From the NCBI RefSeq assembly GCF_910592395.1, contig NC_088312.1, positions 11,346,001 to 11,410,000 on the forward strand: a DNA stretch of 64,000 bases. The letters run 5' to 3'. The notes under the pieces are model-generated. The model searched no databases. It was given only the letters and a program-made list of their open reading frames with translations, and was not told where the DNA came from. Source of the DNA: Lineus longissimus (Eukaryota > Nemertea > Pilidiophora > Heteronemertea > Lineidae). Positions 40,119-52,010 of the stretch are shown here, one piece after another (the stretch's first letter is position 1; each line of letters begins with the position of its first letter). A program made the position numbers and the translations under genes.

Positions 40119-43100
40119 ACTGAAGTCGTAATCTGGAACACGTGTTATCTGTCAGCACAACAAAGCCTGTGATTGGTTGATTGAACCAAGCCCCAAAGAC
40201 GTAGGGAGACTTTTAGTTCAATAATTTTAGGATAGATGGCAGACAGGCATACTACCCCTGTCTGGGTGTGACTTTTATTTTATAGAGACCGAATGTCACT
40301 CGAAGGAGGACAATCAATTGTCTCACACGGATGAATGGTCCCTATTGAGATTGTCCCACATGAATAAGTGAATAGTCCCTGGCAGTAGGAGGTGACTCTG
40401 ACTGAACAGAAAATATGTCTCTGGAATTGGCTGTTCCCTTGGAAGACAGGGCCCATATGCAATTTCAACACATCAATGTCCTGGCATGTTTTTCAAGGAT
40501 GAAGTGTACCCTCTTGTCAAGTCCTATGTGTGAATTGTTGACCCCAGGAAGGTGGCGTCCCATTCAGACAGATGAAATACTCTGGGAAGCAATTATTGTC
40601 CTGCAGTGAAGATTTCCCCCCAGATTTCTTACACGGATGAAATGTCCCTAGAACCAATTATGAAGAATGAATTGTTTCCCAGGAAAGACAGTGTCCTGAC
40701 AGATGAATTGATCTAGGAAGAAACTGTCCCACAGTGATGATTTTTCCTGGGATGCCTTATGAAATATGAATTGCTCTAGTAAGCAATTACAGTGAACTAT
40801 TTCCTGGGATGTCCCACAATTACATCACTGCTTTCCTGGATGAAATGTCCCTGGAACCAATTCCATGTATGAATGAATTACTGATCTAGGAAAGACGGTG
40901 TCCGAGGCAGATGAATTTCTCTAGGAAGCAAACCGGCCCTATTCACGGATTTATCCTGGGATATCCTACATGAATGACGTGTCCCGTAGCACTAATAATT
41001 CTAACAACCATCAGATAGTTGTATAAACTTTAAGAAATAAAATTGCACAATTATCACAGATAGGTCTTTTAATTATATCATAACGGGGTAAATGAATAAC
41101 ATGATCATAGCTAGGCGAGATAATGAATATGTTAGTATAGAACTGTACAGAGAAGTACAAAAATATAATTCAGCTCCTTTTTGTACAGGCAATAAAATGG
41201 AAGAAAATTAAACAGATCTATGTCTAAATAGAGGCATTAATGGGAGACTATAGGCAGGAGCCAGATTAAGGTTCATGAAGTTGCTGATGGATGGTTAGGA
41301 TTATGATCCCACAGTGAACATTTGTAAGAGAAATGTTTATCACCAGGTCAAACTAGACCCAGTTTTCAGAGACCACCAAATGACCAATTGGAAATCAAGC
41401 CCCTGCCTACAGTCCCCCTTTTACAACGAAAATTCATAACATGGGGAAATTAACAACTTGTGATACCATGATCAAAATGGTTCAGTATTTTACGAAGACA
41501 CTTGACATGATTAAAATTTCAGACTCGTCCTTTCCCAGGAGACAAAACAAATGCTGTTAGTGTTAGCACAAATAAACAATAACAACTCTTTACGTATAAA
41601 CAATAACATTGTCAGGTGTATCTAGTTAGCAATTTATCTGAATTTTCAGACACTTCATTCCATAATCCAAAAACTTCAGCTGTTGTATCATAATCACATG
41701 TGAAGGGTGTCCCATAAAACATTATCCTTGTGTTAACACCATGACTTTCATGCTAGTCCTATAAACATAATCAAAATCATACTGGCTGCCCTTAACCGAG
41801 ACACCCCATTTGGAAATACATAGTATGCAGAACATGCTCGAATTATCATCACTCAAGATCCCTGGCATGCCAAGCAATAAATCCATGTGGGTTTCTTTTG
41901 GAAAATTAAGCACAATTCAGCCAGATCAAACACGAACTCTGCACAATCACACCAACACTGGCATGATGTGGTAAAATCTGAGAAATTAAGTAATTAAAAT
42001 GAAACTTGTGTACCTTACAACTTTAGCTATTTCTTTTCAGATTATTTCTGGGATGGATTTGCATAATTGAATACAGACAAAGAAGCCTAAAAAGATTGAA
42101 AATAAGCTGGTTTACAAGTCCTACAGAAACACCTAACTGAGGCAAGACCACCATTGATTTTTTAAGCCTTTTAGCAGTTAAATTGTCAATGTTTGACCGC
42201 GACGCATCAAATACTGCGTGGGGTTGTGAATCTGAAATTTTGATATGATATTCCCGACAGTCGGGCAAGTAAATGGTGAAAAGTAAACTGGTAGTTGACC
42301 ACCAAATTGGACAGACATTGATATATCCAATCTTTTCAGCCAAATGGCAGAAAAATCTCAAAACACCAATTGCCAAATTAGCAAAATTCAAAACTAAATT
42401 TTTCATCAAATAATTTCTTTATATCTGTAGACTTGCCACACAAATAGTTTTTCAATAGCTCTCCAAATATGTACTTGAGAGTTAAAAACAAACTCGTGTC
42501 TAATTGATAGGTCTGTACCCTCCAACCTATGAATATTCATTGGTGGTATTGTCTCAACTTAAATATGTTACCTAGTGGTGACATACATACCATATTACAC
42601 TTGAACAGATCAACAACGAATCAGTATTACGGTAGTTGCATGCAATGCTCGGAGTCACATGATCTGCAATCTGATTAAGCGCCATTATTGCGATCTTTCT
42701 ACTTATTTACCAAAAGTTATTCAAATAGTTGTTCTCAGGGGGTAAGACAGTCAATTCCTAGTATGCCGTCAATCGGCATGAGGCCTTCCATGGCTAGCTA
42801 TAGCAAAACCATAATTTTAGTGTTCATTTAATTTGTTAAGGCATGCCTTTTTTATTCCTTGGTGCTCGGACATCTCCAGTGACAATTCAGGAGAGGAGGG
42901 CAGAATAAATTTGAAAAAAAATTATTTTTAGGCTTTTTTATGATTCTCGAATAAAATGTAGATATTAGTGATGACAGAGGAAGAAATAAAAATAAAAATT
43001 TAGTAGAAAAAAAAAAAAATTCTTGTTTTTAACTTTTAACGCCCTATTTCAAAGGATACACAAAACAGAGCATATTATCCAAAATAGAAGGCCCATCCAA

Positions 43101-43557
43101 GAAAACAATCTTAAACCAGGGCAGCCGCCATGTCTGCCATGGTTAATGATGGATGTGCACAAAGTAAAATACACCAGAACAGGCAACAGCCGACTCAGGC
43201 AAAAAAAAAAGTTTGGAGTTTGGATCCAATCCATGAGGCAGCGGGCGAAATAAAAAATTTAAAAAAAAGATAATGTTTTTGTCATTTGGACGTCGGCCGA
43301 TCCAACGTTGGCGGATGCCAGCACCAAGATATCAAAAAGGCTGGCCTAAGCAGGAAAATAAAAGAGGCACAGGAAATAACACTAGAGTTTAGAGCACAAC
43401 AAGCAGGCAGCCTTCGAGAAAAAATGGCTATTGAAATACATTATAAATGCTATCAACTTGATGCCATTTAAGCTATCAACAAGAAATACACATCTTGCTA
43501 TTTAACATATAGAATTGGCACATTAAACTTTTTGGCACAGACTTTTAGAAGCACACT
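40119..43557. other. Intergenic: PAH 5' flank to gene C 3' end
   Basis: No gene-like exon. 40280-40990 is rich in diverged copies of GATGAAATGTCCCTGGAACC-like text; one pair is offset about 203 bases (40637 and 40840). A diverged TTAA MITE is at 41237-41420. Near 41707, GGGTGTCCCATAAAACATT resembles a mariner-type terminus, with an inverted GACACCCC near 41810. 42.9-43.3 kb has A-rich runs. Confidence 0.5.
41237..41420. mobile_element. Diverged TTAA MITE, family AGGGGGACTATAGGCAG
   Basis: TTAATGGGAGACTATAGGCA at the left and GCCTACAGTCCCCCTTTT at the right; the interior is partly deleted. Confidence 0.7.
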
Positions 43558-44538
43558 TTACTTTTCCTCTACCACCTCCGAGGAGGTCTTGCTTTCCTCA
43601 TCACTAGAAACATGCTCTATCTTCCCAACTGGGTTAATCTTATGAAGCAGGCGATGCTTCTTAAGAGTCTGTAAATGGGCGTACGTACTCCCACAAATAT
43701 GACAAGAGAATGGCTTTTCTCCAGTATGGATACGCATGTGAGTTTTCCAGTTTGTATGGACAGCGAATCCGCGCCCACAGAGTGCACACTGATATGGCTT
43801 TGCGCCCGTGTGTATCCTCAAATGTGTGGTTAATGCATAGTGTCGACTAAAGCTAGAGCCACATGTTTCACATACGAATGGTTTCTCACCAGTATGAATA
43901 CGCATGTGATTTTTACAGTTCTGGTTATGAGTGAAGCGCTTACCACAGTGCTGACACTCGTAAGGTTTCTCTCCCGTGTGGAGCCTTTTGTGTATTTTCA
44001 ACGTCGACGTTTGACTGAAGAGTTTCCCACAGATTTCACATTTGTACTTTCCAGGCTTTTTCACAGCCAGGAGTGAACACAGCGGCTTCTGCGCCCAAAA
44101 CGGTTTATTGGCGTTTTCTTGCACGTTTTGAAGCTTCGAGAGCTCTGTTAGCTGTTCTGTCAAGAGAGGAATAAATTCTGACTTGATTTTCACAGGTGAA
44201 AGATCCTTAGTTAGATCCTCTGATGAACTCGCTTCGGAGTTTTCCCGTAGCATTTTCTCCTTTACTGTAATCAGACACGTTTCAGGTACAGTTGCTGGGA
44301 TCGAAGTGGCAGGGGGTGCAACTTGGGGGCTTGTCACTGCAGGTAGTGGTGAACCCAGAGTTGCTTGTGGTAGTTGCTGGTTTGGTTGCGGTAGTTGCTG
44401 GTTTGGTTGCGGTAGTTGCTGGTTTGGTTGCGGCGTTGGTGGCTGAGGTGATGGTGAAGACAGCTGGGTTGCAATCGCAACTGATGAGGCCTGCTGGATT
44501 GCGACTGAGAGTACCGGCAGTTTTGGTTGGAGAGATGG
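43558..44538 (-). CDS. Gene C terminal exon: Q/P-rich region and five C2H2 fingers
   Basis: Acceptor TGCATGTTTCAG; 326 residues, phase 0. It opens with three tandem copies of PNQQLPQ near residues 40-62, then KIKSEF (SUMO consensus). Fingers: YKCEICGKLFSQTSTLKIHKRLH, YECQHCGKRFTHNQNCKNHMRIH, FVCETCGSSFSRHYALTTHLRIH, YQCALCGRGFAVHTNWKTHMRIH and FSCHICGSTYAHLQTLKKHRLLH, with TGEKP/TGAKP linkers. Five canonical, evenly linked fingers predict direct DNA binding. The acidic tail ends SSEVVEEK. Confidence 0.93.
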   Translation of the reverse strand, partial: PSLQPKLPVLSVAIQQASSVAIATQLSSPSPQPPTPQPNQQLPQPNQQLPQPNQQLPQATLGSPLPAVTSPQVAPPATSIPATVPETCLITVKEKMLRENSEASSSEDLTKDLSPVKIKSEFIPLLTEQLTELSKLQNVQENANKPFWAQKPLCSLLAVKKPGKYKCEICGKLFSQTSTLKIHKRLHTGEKPYECQHCGKRFTHNQNCKNHMRIHTGEKPFVCETCGSSFSRHYALTTHLRIHTGAKPYQCALCGRGFAVHTNWKTHMRIHTGEKPFSCHICGSTYAHLQTLKKHRLLHKINPVGKIEHVSSDEESKTSSEVVEEK

Positions 44539-46600
44539 CTGAAACATGCAAGAGAATCAGTTGATAGAATGCAATCAGCAATGATACACTTTTTCGCAAA
44601 GATTCATAATCTCATCAATTTAATCTGTGATAAAGCACGATACTCAAAATGAATTTTCTTGCCAATGAGTGTGTTCATGGGTCTCAAACTCAATGTCCCA
44701 GAATCGTGCTAAGACACAAGACCCTTCAATTCAATAGTGAAAGTTGACAACCAAAATAATGTGTTATTTACCACGCTAGCTAGGCAAGGAATATCTCTAT
44801 TCTGATCCTCCGCTGTGCATGTGATAATTGAACAAGAGTCAATTGGCAAGCCATGATTGTTGAAGTCTTGATGAACACTACTTGTCAAAGGGCCTGTGTT
44901 ATCGAACGGTAACAACGGGCTGAACAGTGCTGCTAAATCTATCGCAGCTTCAGCTTGTGAAACCGATATAGAATGTCTTGAAGTGGGAAGCCTGGCGAGG
45001 TCGGTTTCCATCCTAGCCAGGGTTGAAGCGCTGTTAGAGAGGGTGTGGAGGTTCTGATGTTCAGGAGGGTACTTTCTATTCCCGGGGAAATAAATGTCAG
45101 TCTGGGCATGGAGTGACGACAGCTCCACGTCGCGACTGTGTGAGTCCTGCGAATAGAACTGGCGTCTTGTTGTTTGGTTGGGGGTCGTCACGGAATCTAA
45201 ACTTCCGGCAGAATGCAATGGCTGAAAAGAAAAACGAAATTTCCACTTTCACTTAAACCTCCATTATTCAAGATCCAGTGACTCCAAATGACTCCAGTGA
45301 ATCCAGTGACTCCAGAATCTGACACCACTCTTTCTATAAATGTGGTGCAAGTCAATCTGATATAATTTGTTGTTGAAACATTGGCCAATAAGGGACACAG
45401 CGATAATACAAAGCCATACAGATGCCTGTATGACTATAGACTCTTTCACCAGTCTCCTCCATTCACTCATTACAGAGGCATTTCACTCGTCATGAACTAG
45501 ATTTGGGGGCGTCTGCTTCCGGTGTCCGGTCACGTGTTTTTCACAAAGATGGGTAACCTCAAGCCAAGTGAAAAACCAGGAATACCAGAGCGCTCAGTAT
45601 GGACAGCGCATCCACTGTATGCACTGAACATGTATGGCTTGTCTCGGGTAAATCAACTACACCTCAATTCAGATGACTGTACCTTACGAAAATAGGCATT
45701 TATTCTCTTATCATTATATCTTGCCGAATTTACATGTAAAATAGCTAGTGTTGAGTTGTAAACTTGATTGCTCTGAGAAAATATATCAATGAAGTTCAAG
45801 ATCAGATGACGATCAAACAGGGTTCAAGGATGTAGAGGTAAATGCTCTTTTGGCCTGCACCACCTTCTGAGATAAGGAGTACTGGCAATTATATCAATCC
45901 GAACCAAACACAGTCTACTTGCATTAGAAATACATACCATATTAGAGTCAGCACTTGTGCATGGGTATTCTGTTTGTTTACCAAATGGCATTGTACTTGT
46001 AGTTGGAGCTCGGAACTGCAGGTCAAGATTCCTTTCTTTGTCAAGAAGTTCCCTCATGGTGTTCATCTCTGATGCTAAATCTAAAGACTCTTTTATCATC
46101 TGCTCCTGCAATTTATCAACCAGTGTATTCTTTCCAGACAGCTCCGCATTCAACTTTAGCACTTCTGCCTGAAGTTGCAGAATTATACCGTCTTTTTCAA
46201 GCAATTCCCTCTGCAGTTTTTGCAGAAGTTCTTCCTTCCCAGTCAGATTCGTCCGAACTTCTCCCAAGAGACTTTGGGTACGGATCATTTCGGCCTGGCA
46301 CTTTGTTAACATTTCATCCTTCCTTAGAACCTGTTCCTTTAACTCCTGAATTGAGTCCACAGGTATTTGGAAAGATGCACTGCAAGCTGATGAAAACTTC
46401 TGTTCTTGTGAAATGAGTTCTCCCTTGTATTTCTCAAGAAGTCCAGACAATTCTGTCCATGTTTTCGAGAGCAGATTTCCTTTGATGTCGATTTCTACTT
46501 TCATTAAAGTCAATATGCTGCCTCCAACACCACCCCCTTGGTCTGCCAGGTGCAGCTCATCTTGATGATCTTGTTGCATCATGTTGAGATTCAGTTCCAT
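43558..46600 (-). CDS. Gene C: coiled-coil zinc-finger protein, three coding exons, 697 aa
   Basis: Exons 46600-45938, 45221-44772 and 44538-43558, all phase 0. Residues 1-221: the family KG motif (KVEIDIKGNLLSKTW, later ...LLEKYKGEL) and a 14-residue-repeat coiled coil. Residues 222-371: Ser/Thr/Asn-rich linker. Residues 372-697: Q/P repeats, a SUMO-like KIKSE, and five C2H2 fingers. I infer a sequence-specific nuclear regulator that dimerises through its coiled coil. Only one terminal finger exon is seen, unlike A and B. It is divergent from gene D, about 1.9 kb away. The first coding exon follows an acceptor (TTTTTCAG at 46621), so the promoter is further right. Confidence 0.88.
44772..45221 (-). 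CDS. Gene C middle exon (linker)
   Basis: 150 residues, phase 0 at both ends: acceptor TTCTTTTCAG, donor AGCGTG|GTAAAT. Ser/Thr/Asn/His-rich with no recognised domain; mostly predicted disordered, with a hydrophobic patch AAIDLAALFSPLLPFD that could be an interaction or activation segment. It corresponds in position to exon 2 of A, B and D but is not alignable to them by eye. Confidence 0.8.
45938..46600 (-). CDS. Gene C exon 1: KG motif and coiled coil
   Basis: 221 residues from MELNLNMMQQDH. KG motif around residues 34-62. A 14-residue repeat follows, with units such as RKDEMLTKCQAEMI, GKEELLQKLQRELL and EKDGIILQLQAEVL. Donor AATATG|GTATGT at 45938. The start is the first ATG after the acceptor at 46621; an upstream in-frame extension exists only in intron sequence. 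Confidence 0.87.
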
Positions 46601-46620
46601 AAAAATGTGCAGCTTATAAC

Positions 46621-48545
46621 CTGAAAAACATACAATTATTGTTGCAATCACTAGTACATGTAAATTGTATAACAAATGAACTCCTCCTTTGCACTACACA
46701 GATTGAAAACAACTCAAGTCCAATCGCATCTATTGCTCTCAAGACACAAATGACCTGCCACAAGACTGGTTATATATTTGAACTTGAAGACGTTTTGGGC
46801 TTGGCTTCTAAATCTATACTCTATTATAGACTGGTCAGATTGGCCCCTCATCAATGCTTATCATTATTGCATGCCCAAACTATGCTGATCAATCAGAGCA
46901 CACTTGTGTGTTGGCATTGGCTTTTTCGTGGGTGGGTTGTGGCCGGAATCTGCCGATAGCAACAATATATGACACTGGAAATCATACATTAACATTGTCA
47001 TCATAGGGCCTGCCCTATGGCTATGGGCTATTTGAGAACAATCAAGTCCAAGAGCCCAAGCCTTTCACTGAGATTAACTATGGTCAAAGACCCATGGCTC
47101 TGGCCGGGCAAGTTAGTGTAGCTGTCATGTCTGTAGTCTGTTGTAGAATCTGAATGAATGAAGACAGCTGCCTGAATCATTTCACGATTTTGATTTATTT
47201 TATAAAAATCAACATGATTATACTATAGGTGACCAAGAAAGTCAATCCTAAAGAAATAATTCTTCAGAAGCATCTGTTCATTGCCCACCTTACCGTCAGG
47301 TTGACAGCAAACTCAGTCTACGATCTGATGCGATATATTTCAAAATAAAAACCAAAACATACTTTTCATGAAAAAGTGTCTGCCATTATTGTTTTCCTGG
47401 GACCACTGCGCAGAAAGCTTTGAGCAGGTGCGAGACCGACAGTAATTTAGGAACTGAAATAAAAGTTGTGGAAAAATAATTATTTTTGAGTAAATTTGGT
47501 TCAGTACTTTTATGTTACATTAGTTATCCAATTCATGTGCTTCTAAGCAATCAACTTACATGAAGTTGGACATTCTGCCCGTTTTCAATGCAGCACATTT
47601 CCCAATTTTCTATTTGGTCTCTACTTTGCCAAAAGCTGCAAATATGGCGGCCTTGTTGGTTTGACGTCCGACTTTCCACTTACTTCAGGCTAGATTTGAC
47701 CATATAAAGAAACTCTCTTGCATTGAGCGCTTGCAACAGGGTATGTTAAAGTTTTGTCCCGCTGAATAACTAAATATGTGTGTAATATGTCGTTCCCGAT
47801 GGCATAAATAACTTCTAACACTTTCCCAAAAATCAAACAACAATGAATGATCATGATGATGACGTCATCACATGATGATGACGGCATTGCCATCATATGG
47901 GTGATGCTGTCATTATATACATACATCGATGATTCGGAGCAACTTGACAATTCACTGCCAGTCCCTCAATTTGAAAAGGGTCCTAAGCCTTGTTTTGTCC
48001 TTATAGAAAAAAGTGGCAGTGTCGACGAGTGACGAGTGAGATGAGAATTCTTCAGTTGGGACAAATGATTCTCAGGCCAGGGAGGCAGGGTGTAAAATGT
48101 TGTTGATGTTGTTTCATGCAGACGTGTGTGCCAGGTTCCGTTGGGGGGGGGGGGGCAAATTCCATGATGTCAGACACTTGAGACGGGTGTACATTGTACT
48201 CAGGCACAGATCAGTAGGAAATGAATTGCACTGATGAGACAATTGTCCTTGTCGACATTAACCCCTTTAGTGTTTACATTCAGCCCCGGGCTTTTCATTC
48301 AATGGATGAATTGGTCATGTAGAGTAGGTAACCGTATTGCTGAAATTCAAAAATACTTGTACACATCCTGCCGATCTTATTTCATCACATAATAGGTATC
48401 TTTGTCTCGTTTCAGTTTTCTTTGTGGACGGGTTAATTGGTCAACCCCCAAACTCTGCCAATAGAAGAATTAAAGCTGTAGAGTGAAGCACGCGTCACCA
48501 GATTTTGTAGTAACTGTAATATAACCATCCACAAAAACCAACGTG
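46621..48545. other. Divergent intergenic region between genes C and D
   Basis: About 1.9 kb between the first coding exons of two paralogues pointing away from each other. Both open near a splice acceptor (C at 46621 on minus; D after TCGTTTCAG at 48415), so non-coding first exons and promoters of both genes probably lie here. A 13-base poly-G run is at 48143-48155. No TATA box can be assigned with confidence. Confidence 0.5.
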
Positions 48546-49226
48546 ATGGCTCTTCTTTTGGCTGCAGCACAAGCTGTTGCCATGGAGGCAGAAGACTCAG
48601 AGGCTGACAATCTGACAATTCAGGAAGATGATGAAAATGAGGATGGTGTCACGTACCATATGAAGGAGGAAGAGAAACTTTGTGATGAACTGACTGAGAT
48701 GAAAATGGAAATTGATGACAAAGGGACAATGCTGTCTGAAACATTTAGTGACCTCTCTGGCTTACTTGCAAAATATCATGCTAGACTATCAGCTCGAGAG
48801 GATCTTTTACATATCCGTGAATGTGAGAAAGGTTGGTCGGAAAAAGTTGACAAGAATGAAACAGAAAACTTAAAAACTGAGCTACTAGAGAAAGAAAGAC
48901 TGTTGTTAAAGTATGAAAACGATTTGACGAGAACAAAATCGATATTGTTCAAGACCCAAAATGAACTTGAAAAGAAAATTTCTCATGTTACTCAGAAGGA
49001 AGGTGAGCTGACTTCTTTACAGAATGACTTGCGTGCGTTGCATTCTGAGTTGGTACGCACTCAAGGACAATTATCTCTCAAAGATACCCTTCATGAGAAG
49101 CTGCAATCACAGATGCTGGAGGAAACCACCAAATACAAGAAAGAGATCTCTCGGTTGCAGACGGCTTTGTGTCTGAAGAAGACGGGAATGAGCTTGAGCG
49201 TACAGTCCAGTGAACAGCTTTCACAG
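48546..49226 (+). CDS. Gene D exon 1: acidic start, KG motif and coiled coil
   Basis: 227 residues. Starts MALLLAAAQAVAMEAEDSEA (an internal Met, in MEAED, is an alternative start), then a strongly acidic stretch. Family motif KMEIDDKGTMLSETF ... LLAKYHARL at about residues 58-86, then a coiled coil in 14-residue units (for example NETENLKTELLEKE). Donor TCACAG|GTTAGT. Confidence 0.86.
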
Positions 49227-51225
49227 GTTAGTATAGAAACTTGTTAAAGGGGGACTATATGCAAGAGCAGAGAGGCTAATTAAGCCATCTTCAAGCTACT
49301 AATATACACAGTAAGAGCCCTTGGTCATGTCAGACTCGGCACTAAATATATTCCTCGTACAAGTGTGAATCAATTGATGTACTGTGAGATATGAGAGACC
49401 CCTATTGGTGACTTTGTGTAACTTTCTCTTGCCTGCCTAGCTGCTGCCTATATTGTCTCTTTAATACTGTGTGTACAGGTTTGAGCCAGTTGAGTTGTAT
49501 CCACATGTAATTTGTAGATGATTGTTTGAAAGATTACTTCCTGACAGTGGTTGCTCAATAAATTGCTGTAGATGATTGTTTGAAAGATTACTTCAAGACA
49601 GTGGTTGCACAATATACTGCTCTCCCTGCCACCCTGCCAAAAGCAGTTTGATGTTATTGTTCCAAGACAATCCAAGTCTGGGGTACTATAATTACATGTG
49701 GCTGACACCTTGGGAGGAGAGACACATGGTAGTGAGTGGTTGACTCTACACATAATATATTACTATTTTAATAAAATTCTTTCAGAACGCATTTGACAAT
49801 GTCATCGAAGCATCACACACAGTCCCCGACACCAACCAAAGTTTAACTGAAGATGACCAGGAAGATCAAACTATCAGGATAAAGCAAGAACCTCTTGACC
49901 CAGATGATCAAATCATCGTTGAGAATAATCAAACAAAACAGGTCACAGTCCTCAATAGTGCTCCTGTAATTACGAATGTTCCTGTTATGACAAATGCTCC
50001 AGTGACCACAAGTATCCAGAAAGTAGTGCCAGTGTCGGTCAGAAACACGAATACCAACCCCTCGTCGATGGTGACGGTGTATGTACAGAGCACTCCCAGT
50101 GTTCCAAGTGTCCAGCCCCCGCTCAGAAGGTCCACCAGGGACAGGGTAAGCTAGTTGCTAGCATCTGCAGAGTCCTTGGGCAATTGCCAAAAATCAGAAC
50201 CTCCTGTAATTTTTCATTAGGACCTGGCATTTCAGACGTTTTAAGTGGATTTAAGGTTTTTCTCTTGGCACACGCATGCCTGCTTCTCAAACTTTATGCT
50301 AATAACCGTGAAATCTTAAGTGTTTGTATACTTCAAAGCATGCCTCACAAAGCCAATCACAACACTTTAGTCTGGGGGAGGCACCTTCAAGACTTGTCAT
50401 TCCTACCTTTGATGCGAAAGTTGGCCTAAGTTCTCAAAAGTTTTTACAAGTACAAGCATGGTAAACCGTGGTCTTTCAGCATTGACCACACATCCACACA
50501 TGCACAATTCAAGGAGAACTTTCAGTTTCAAGACACCTCAACCCTATCTATTTTTTTAAAAGTTACCATGTCATGGCCATTAATCTTCTTTCTTTCTGCT
50601 GCAGCAAGTTATATCAACCCCAACAGTGTCGTCAACAGAACCGGACCCTAACCAGAAGTTTCTTTGCGGTCGCTGTGGAAAACGCTTCATCGAATGGCTA
50701 CAACTCCAAAAACATCTGGAAACTCATTCGGGATCACGACCATACAAATGTAAATTTTGTGATAAAGCATTCCGACAGAAATATGTCTTAGATACCCACA
50801 TTCGGACACATACTGGAGAGAGGCCTTATAAATGTGACCAGTGTTTACAGTCATTTGGACAGAAGGCAACTCTCCTTAACCATATGAGAACTCACACAGG
50901 AGAGAAACCATATTTATGTGAATATTGTGACAAATCGTTTGCCCAGTTGTCAAGTTTGTCTGCACATGCGCGTACACATACTGAAAAGGAAAGCCAACTG
51001 TTCACCTGTGAGCACTGTGGAAGCATTTTGGCCGATAGAACTGGTTACCTTAGACACTTGAGAACAATTCATAAGATAAATGTCATCGAAGAACTAAAAC
51101 CTGTTAACATGGGTGATGTGATTAAACCTGTGCATCTGTTAGCATTGGCCAGTCAGGGCTCGCCATTACATGTTCCCACATCGCCAACTCAAGAGCTTTC
51201 AAATGATGGTGAAGAAACTGAATGA
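48546..51225 (+). CDS. Gene D: coiled-coil zinc-finger protein, three coding exons, 553 aa
   Basis: Exons 48546-49226, 49786-50145 and 50605-51225, all phase 0. Residues 1-227: acidic N-terminus, KG motif and coiled coil. Residues 228-347: linker with the SUMO-like RIKQEPLD and a Val/Thr/Asn-rich low-complexity part. Residues 348-553: five C2H2 fingers. Same plan as A, B and C with one terminal exon. I infer a DNA-binding regulator. AATAAA at 51873-51878 gives a 3' UTR of about 650 bases. Confidence 0.88.
49227..49785 (+). other. Gene D intron 1
   Basis: Contains a TTAA-flanked MITE (49244-49464) only 17 bases after the donor, and a tandem pair GTAGATGATTGTTTGAAAGA at about 49515 and 49567. 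Confidence 0.8.
49244..49464. mobile_element. TTAA-flanked MITE, family AGGGGGACTATAGGCAG
   Basis: TTAAAGGGGGACTATATGCA at the left, GCTGCCTATATTGTCTCTTTAA at the right. Confidence 0.9.
49786..50145 (+). CDS. Gene D middle exon (linker)
   Basis: 120 residues, phase 0: acceptor AATTCTTTCAG, donor GACAGG|GTAAGC. It begins NAFDNVIEASHTVPDTN, then an acidic DDQEDQ, RIKQEPLD (SUMO consensus), and an N/T/V/P-rich tail. The reading frame is open through the exon; internal ATGs occur only late, so a Met-based search would truncate it. No folded domain. Confidence 0.85.
50605..51225 (+). CDS. Gene D terminal exon: five C2H2 fingers
   Basis: Acceptor TTTCTGCTGCAG at 50604; phase 0, 206 residues. Fingers: FLCGRCGKRFIEWLQLQKHLETH, YKCKFCDKAFRQKYVLDTHIRTH, YKCDQCLQSFGQKATLLNHMRTH, YLCEYCDKSFAQLSSLSAHARTH and FTCEHCGSILADRTGYLRHLRTIH; the first four are linked by SGSRP/TGERP/TGEKP. 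The 50-residue tail is Pro/Ser/Glu-rich. Stop TGA at 51223. Confidence 0.93.
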   Translation, partial: QVISTPTVSSTEPDPNQKFLCGRCGKRFIEWLQLQKHLETHSGSRPYKCKFCDKAFRQKYVLDTHIRTHTGERPYKCDQCLQSFGQKATLLNHMRTHTGEKPYLCEYCDKSFAQLSSLSAHARTHTEKESQLFTCEHCGSILADRTGYLRHLRTIHKINVIEELKPVNMGDVIKPVHLLALASQGSPLHVPTSPTQELSNDGEETE

Positions 51226-52010
51226 TAGTGATAGTGAAGTCCGATAACACCATTTTCTTGAGAGGGGCATATGAAAGCAAGTTTTAGGGACATAAAGTGG
51301 CCATGTTTATATTTGAAAAATGCACCCATAGTGGACTCATGAAAGAGAAATCTGAAGATTATGTTGTTTTAATGAGAAGCACAAGAGGACAGCCAAAATC
51401 ATTTGCAGTCTTCATGCCTCTGAGAGAGGAGTTAAGTTACTGCTGTTCATCACTTGTGTATTGTCTATTCATGTAAGGGGGGAGATTAAGTCGGCGGAAA
51501 GTGAAGATCAACTGTCCGCTATGTACATGTAGGAAGTAAAAATGATATTGCCTTGTTTTGGTGATATGGGGATTTATTATAATTGTTTTTTTAAGGATCA
51601 CACTGTTATAATGAATAATTTCTTGAGGATTGTTCTTTTCTGTGGCTCTGTAAAATTTTGTGTTATATATTCCCTTTACAGGATGCGGTTTACTGATGGA
51701 AAAAGTTGAAATGGTGCCTGTATTCTATTATTGCTGACCAATTTAATGATGTGTCTAGAAACAAAATGATTGGTGGGGTTAAAATGACAATGGGGAAAAC
51801 TTAAATCATGACTGTAATTTTCTAGACCTTGTAAATCAATGTCATATACAATGTCATAGGTGTATGAATATAAATAAACCTATTTGTTGTTATTAAATAT
51901 TGTTTTTCATGTAAATTTTTAGTAAGAAATGGGCTTTGTCAGGAGAGATATGAGATCTATAGTGTATTCCATGGCAGGCATGAGAAAGACAGATAGTGGA
52001 TGCACTCAAC

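Noticed and set aside
40280-40990. A coding or regulatory array
   Set aside because: Diverged GATGAAATGTCCCTGG-like tandem text with no frame; probably an old tandem repeat.
44183-44564. Plus-strand frames with CGSCWFG or VVAGLVA repeats
   Set aside because: Antisense of the PNQQLPQ repeat in the gene C terminal exon.
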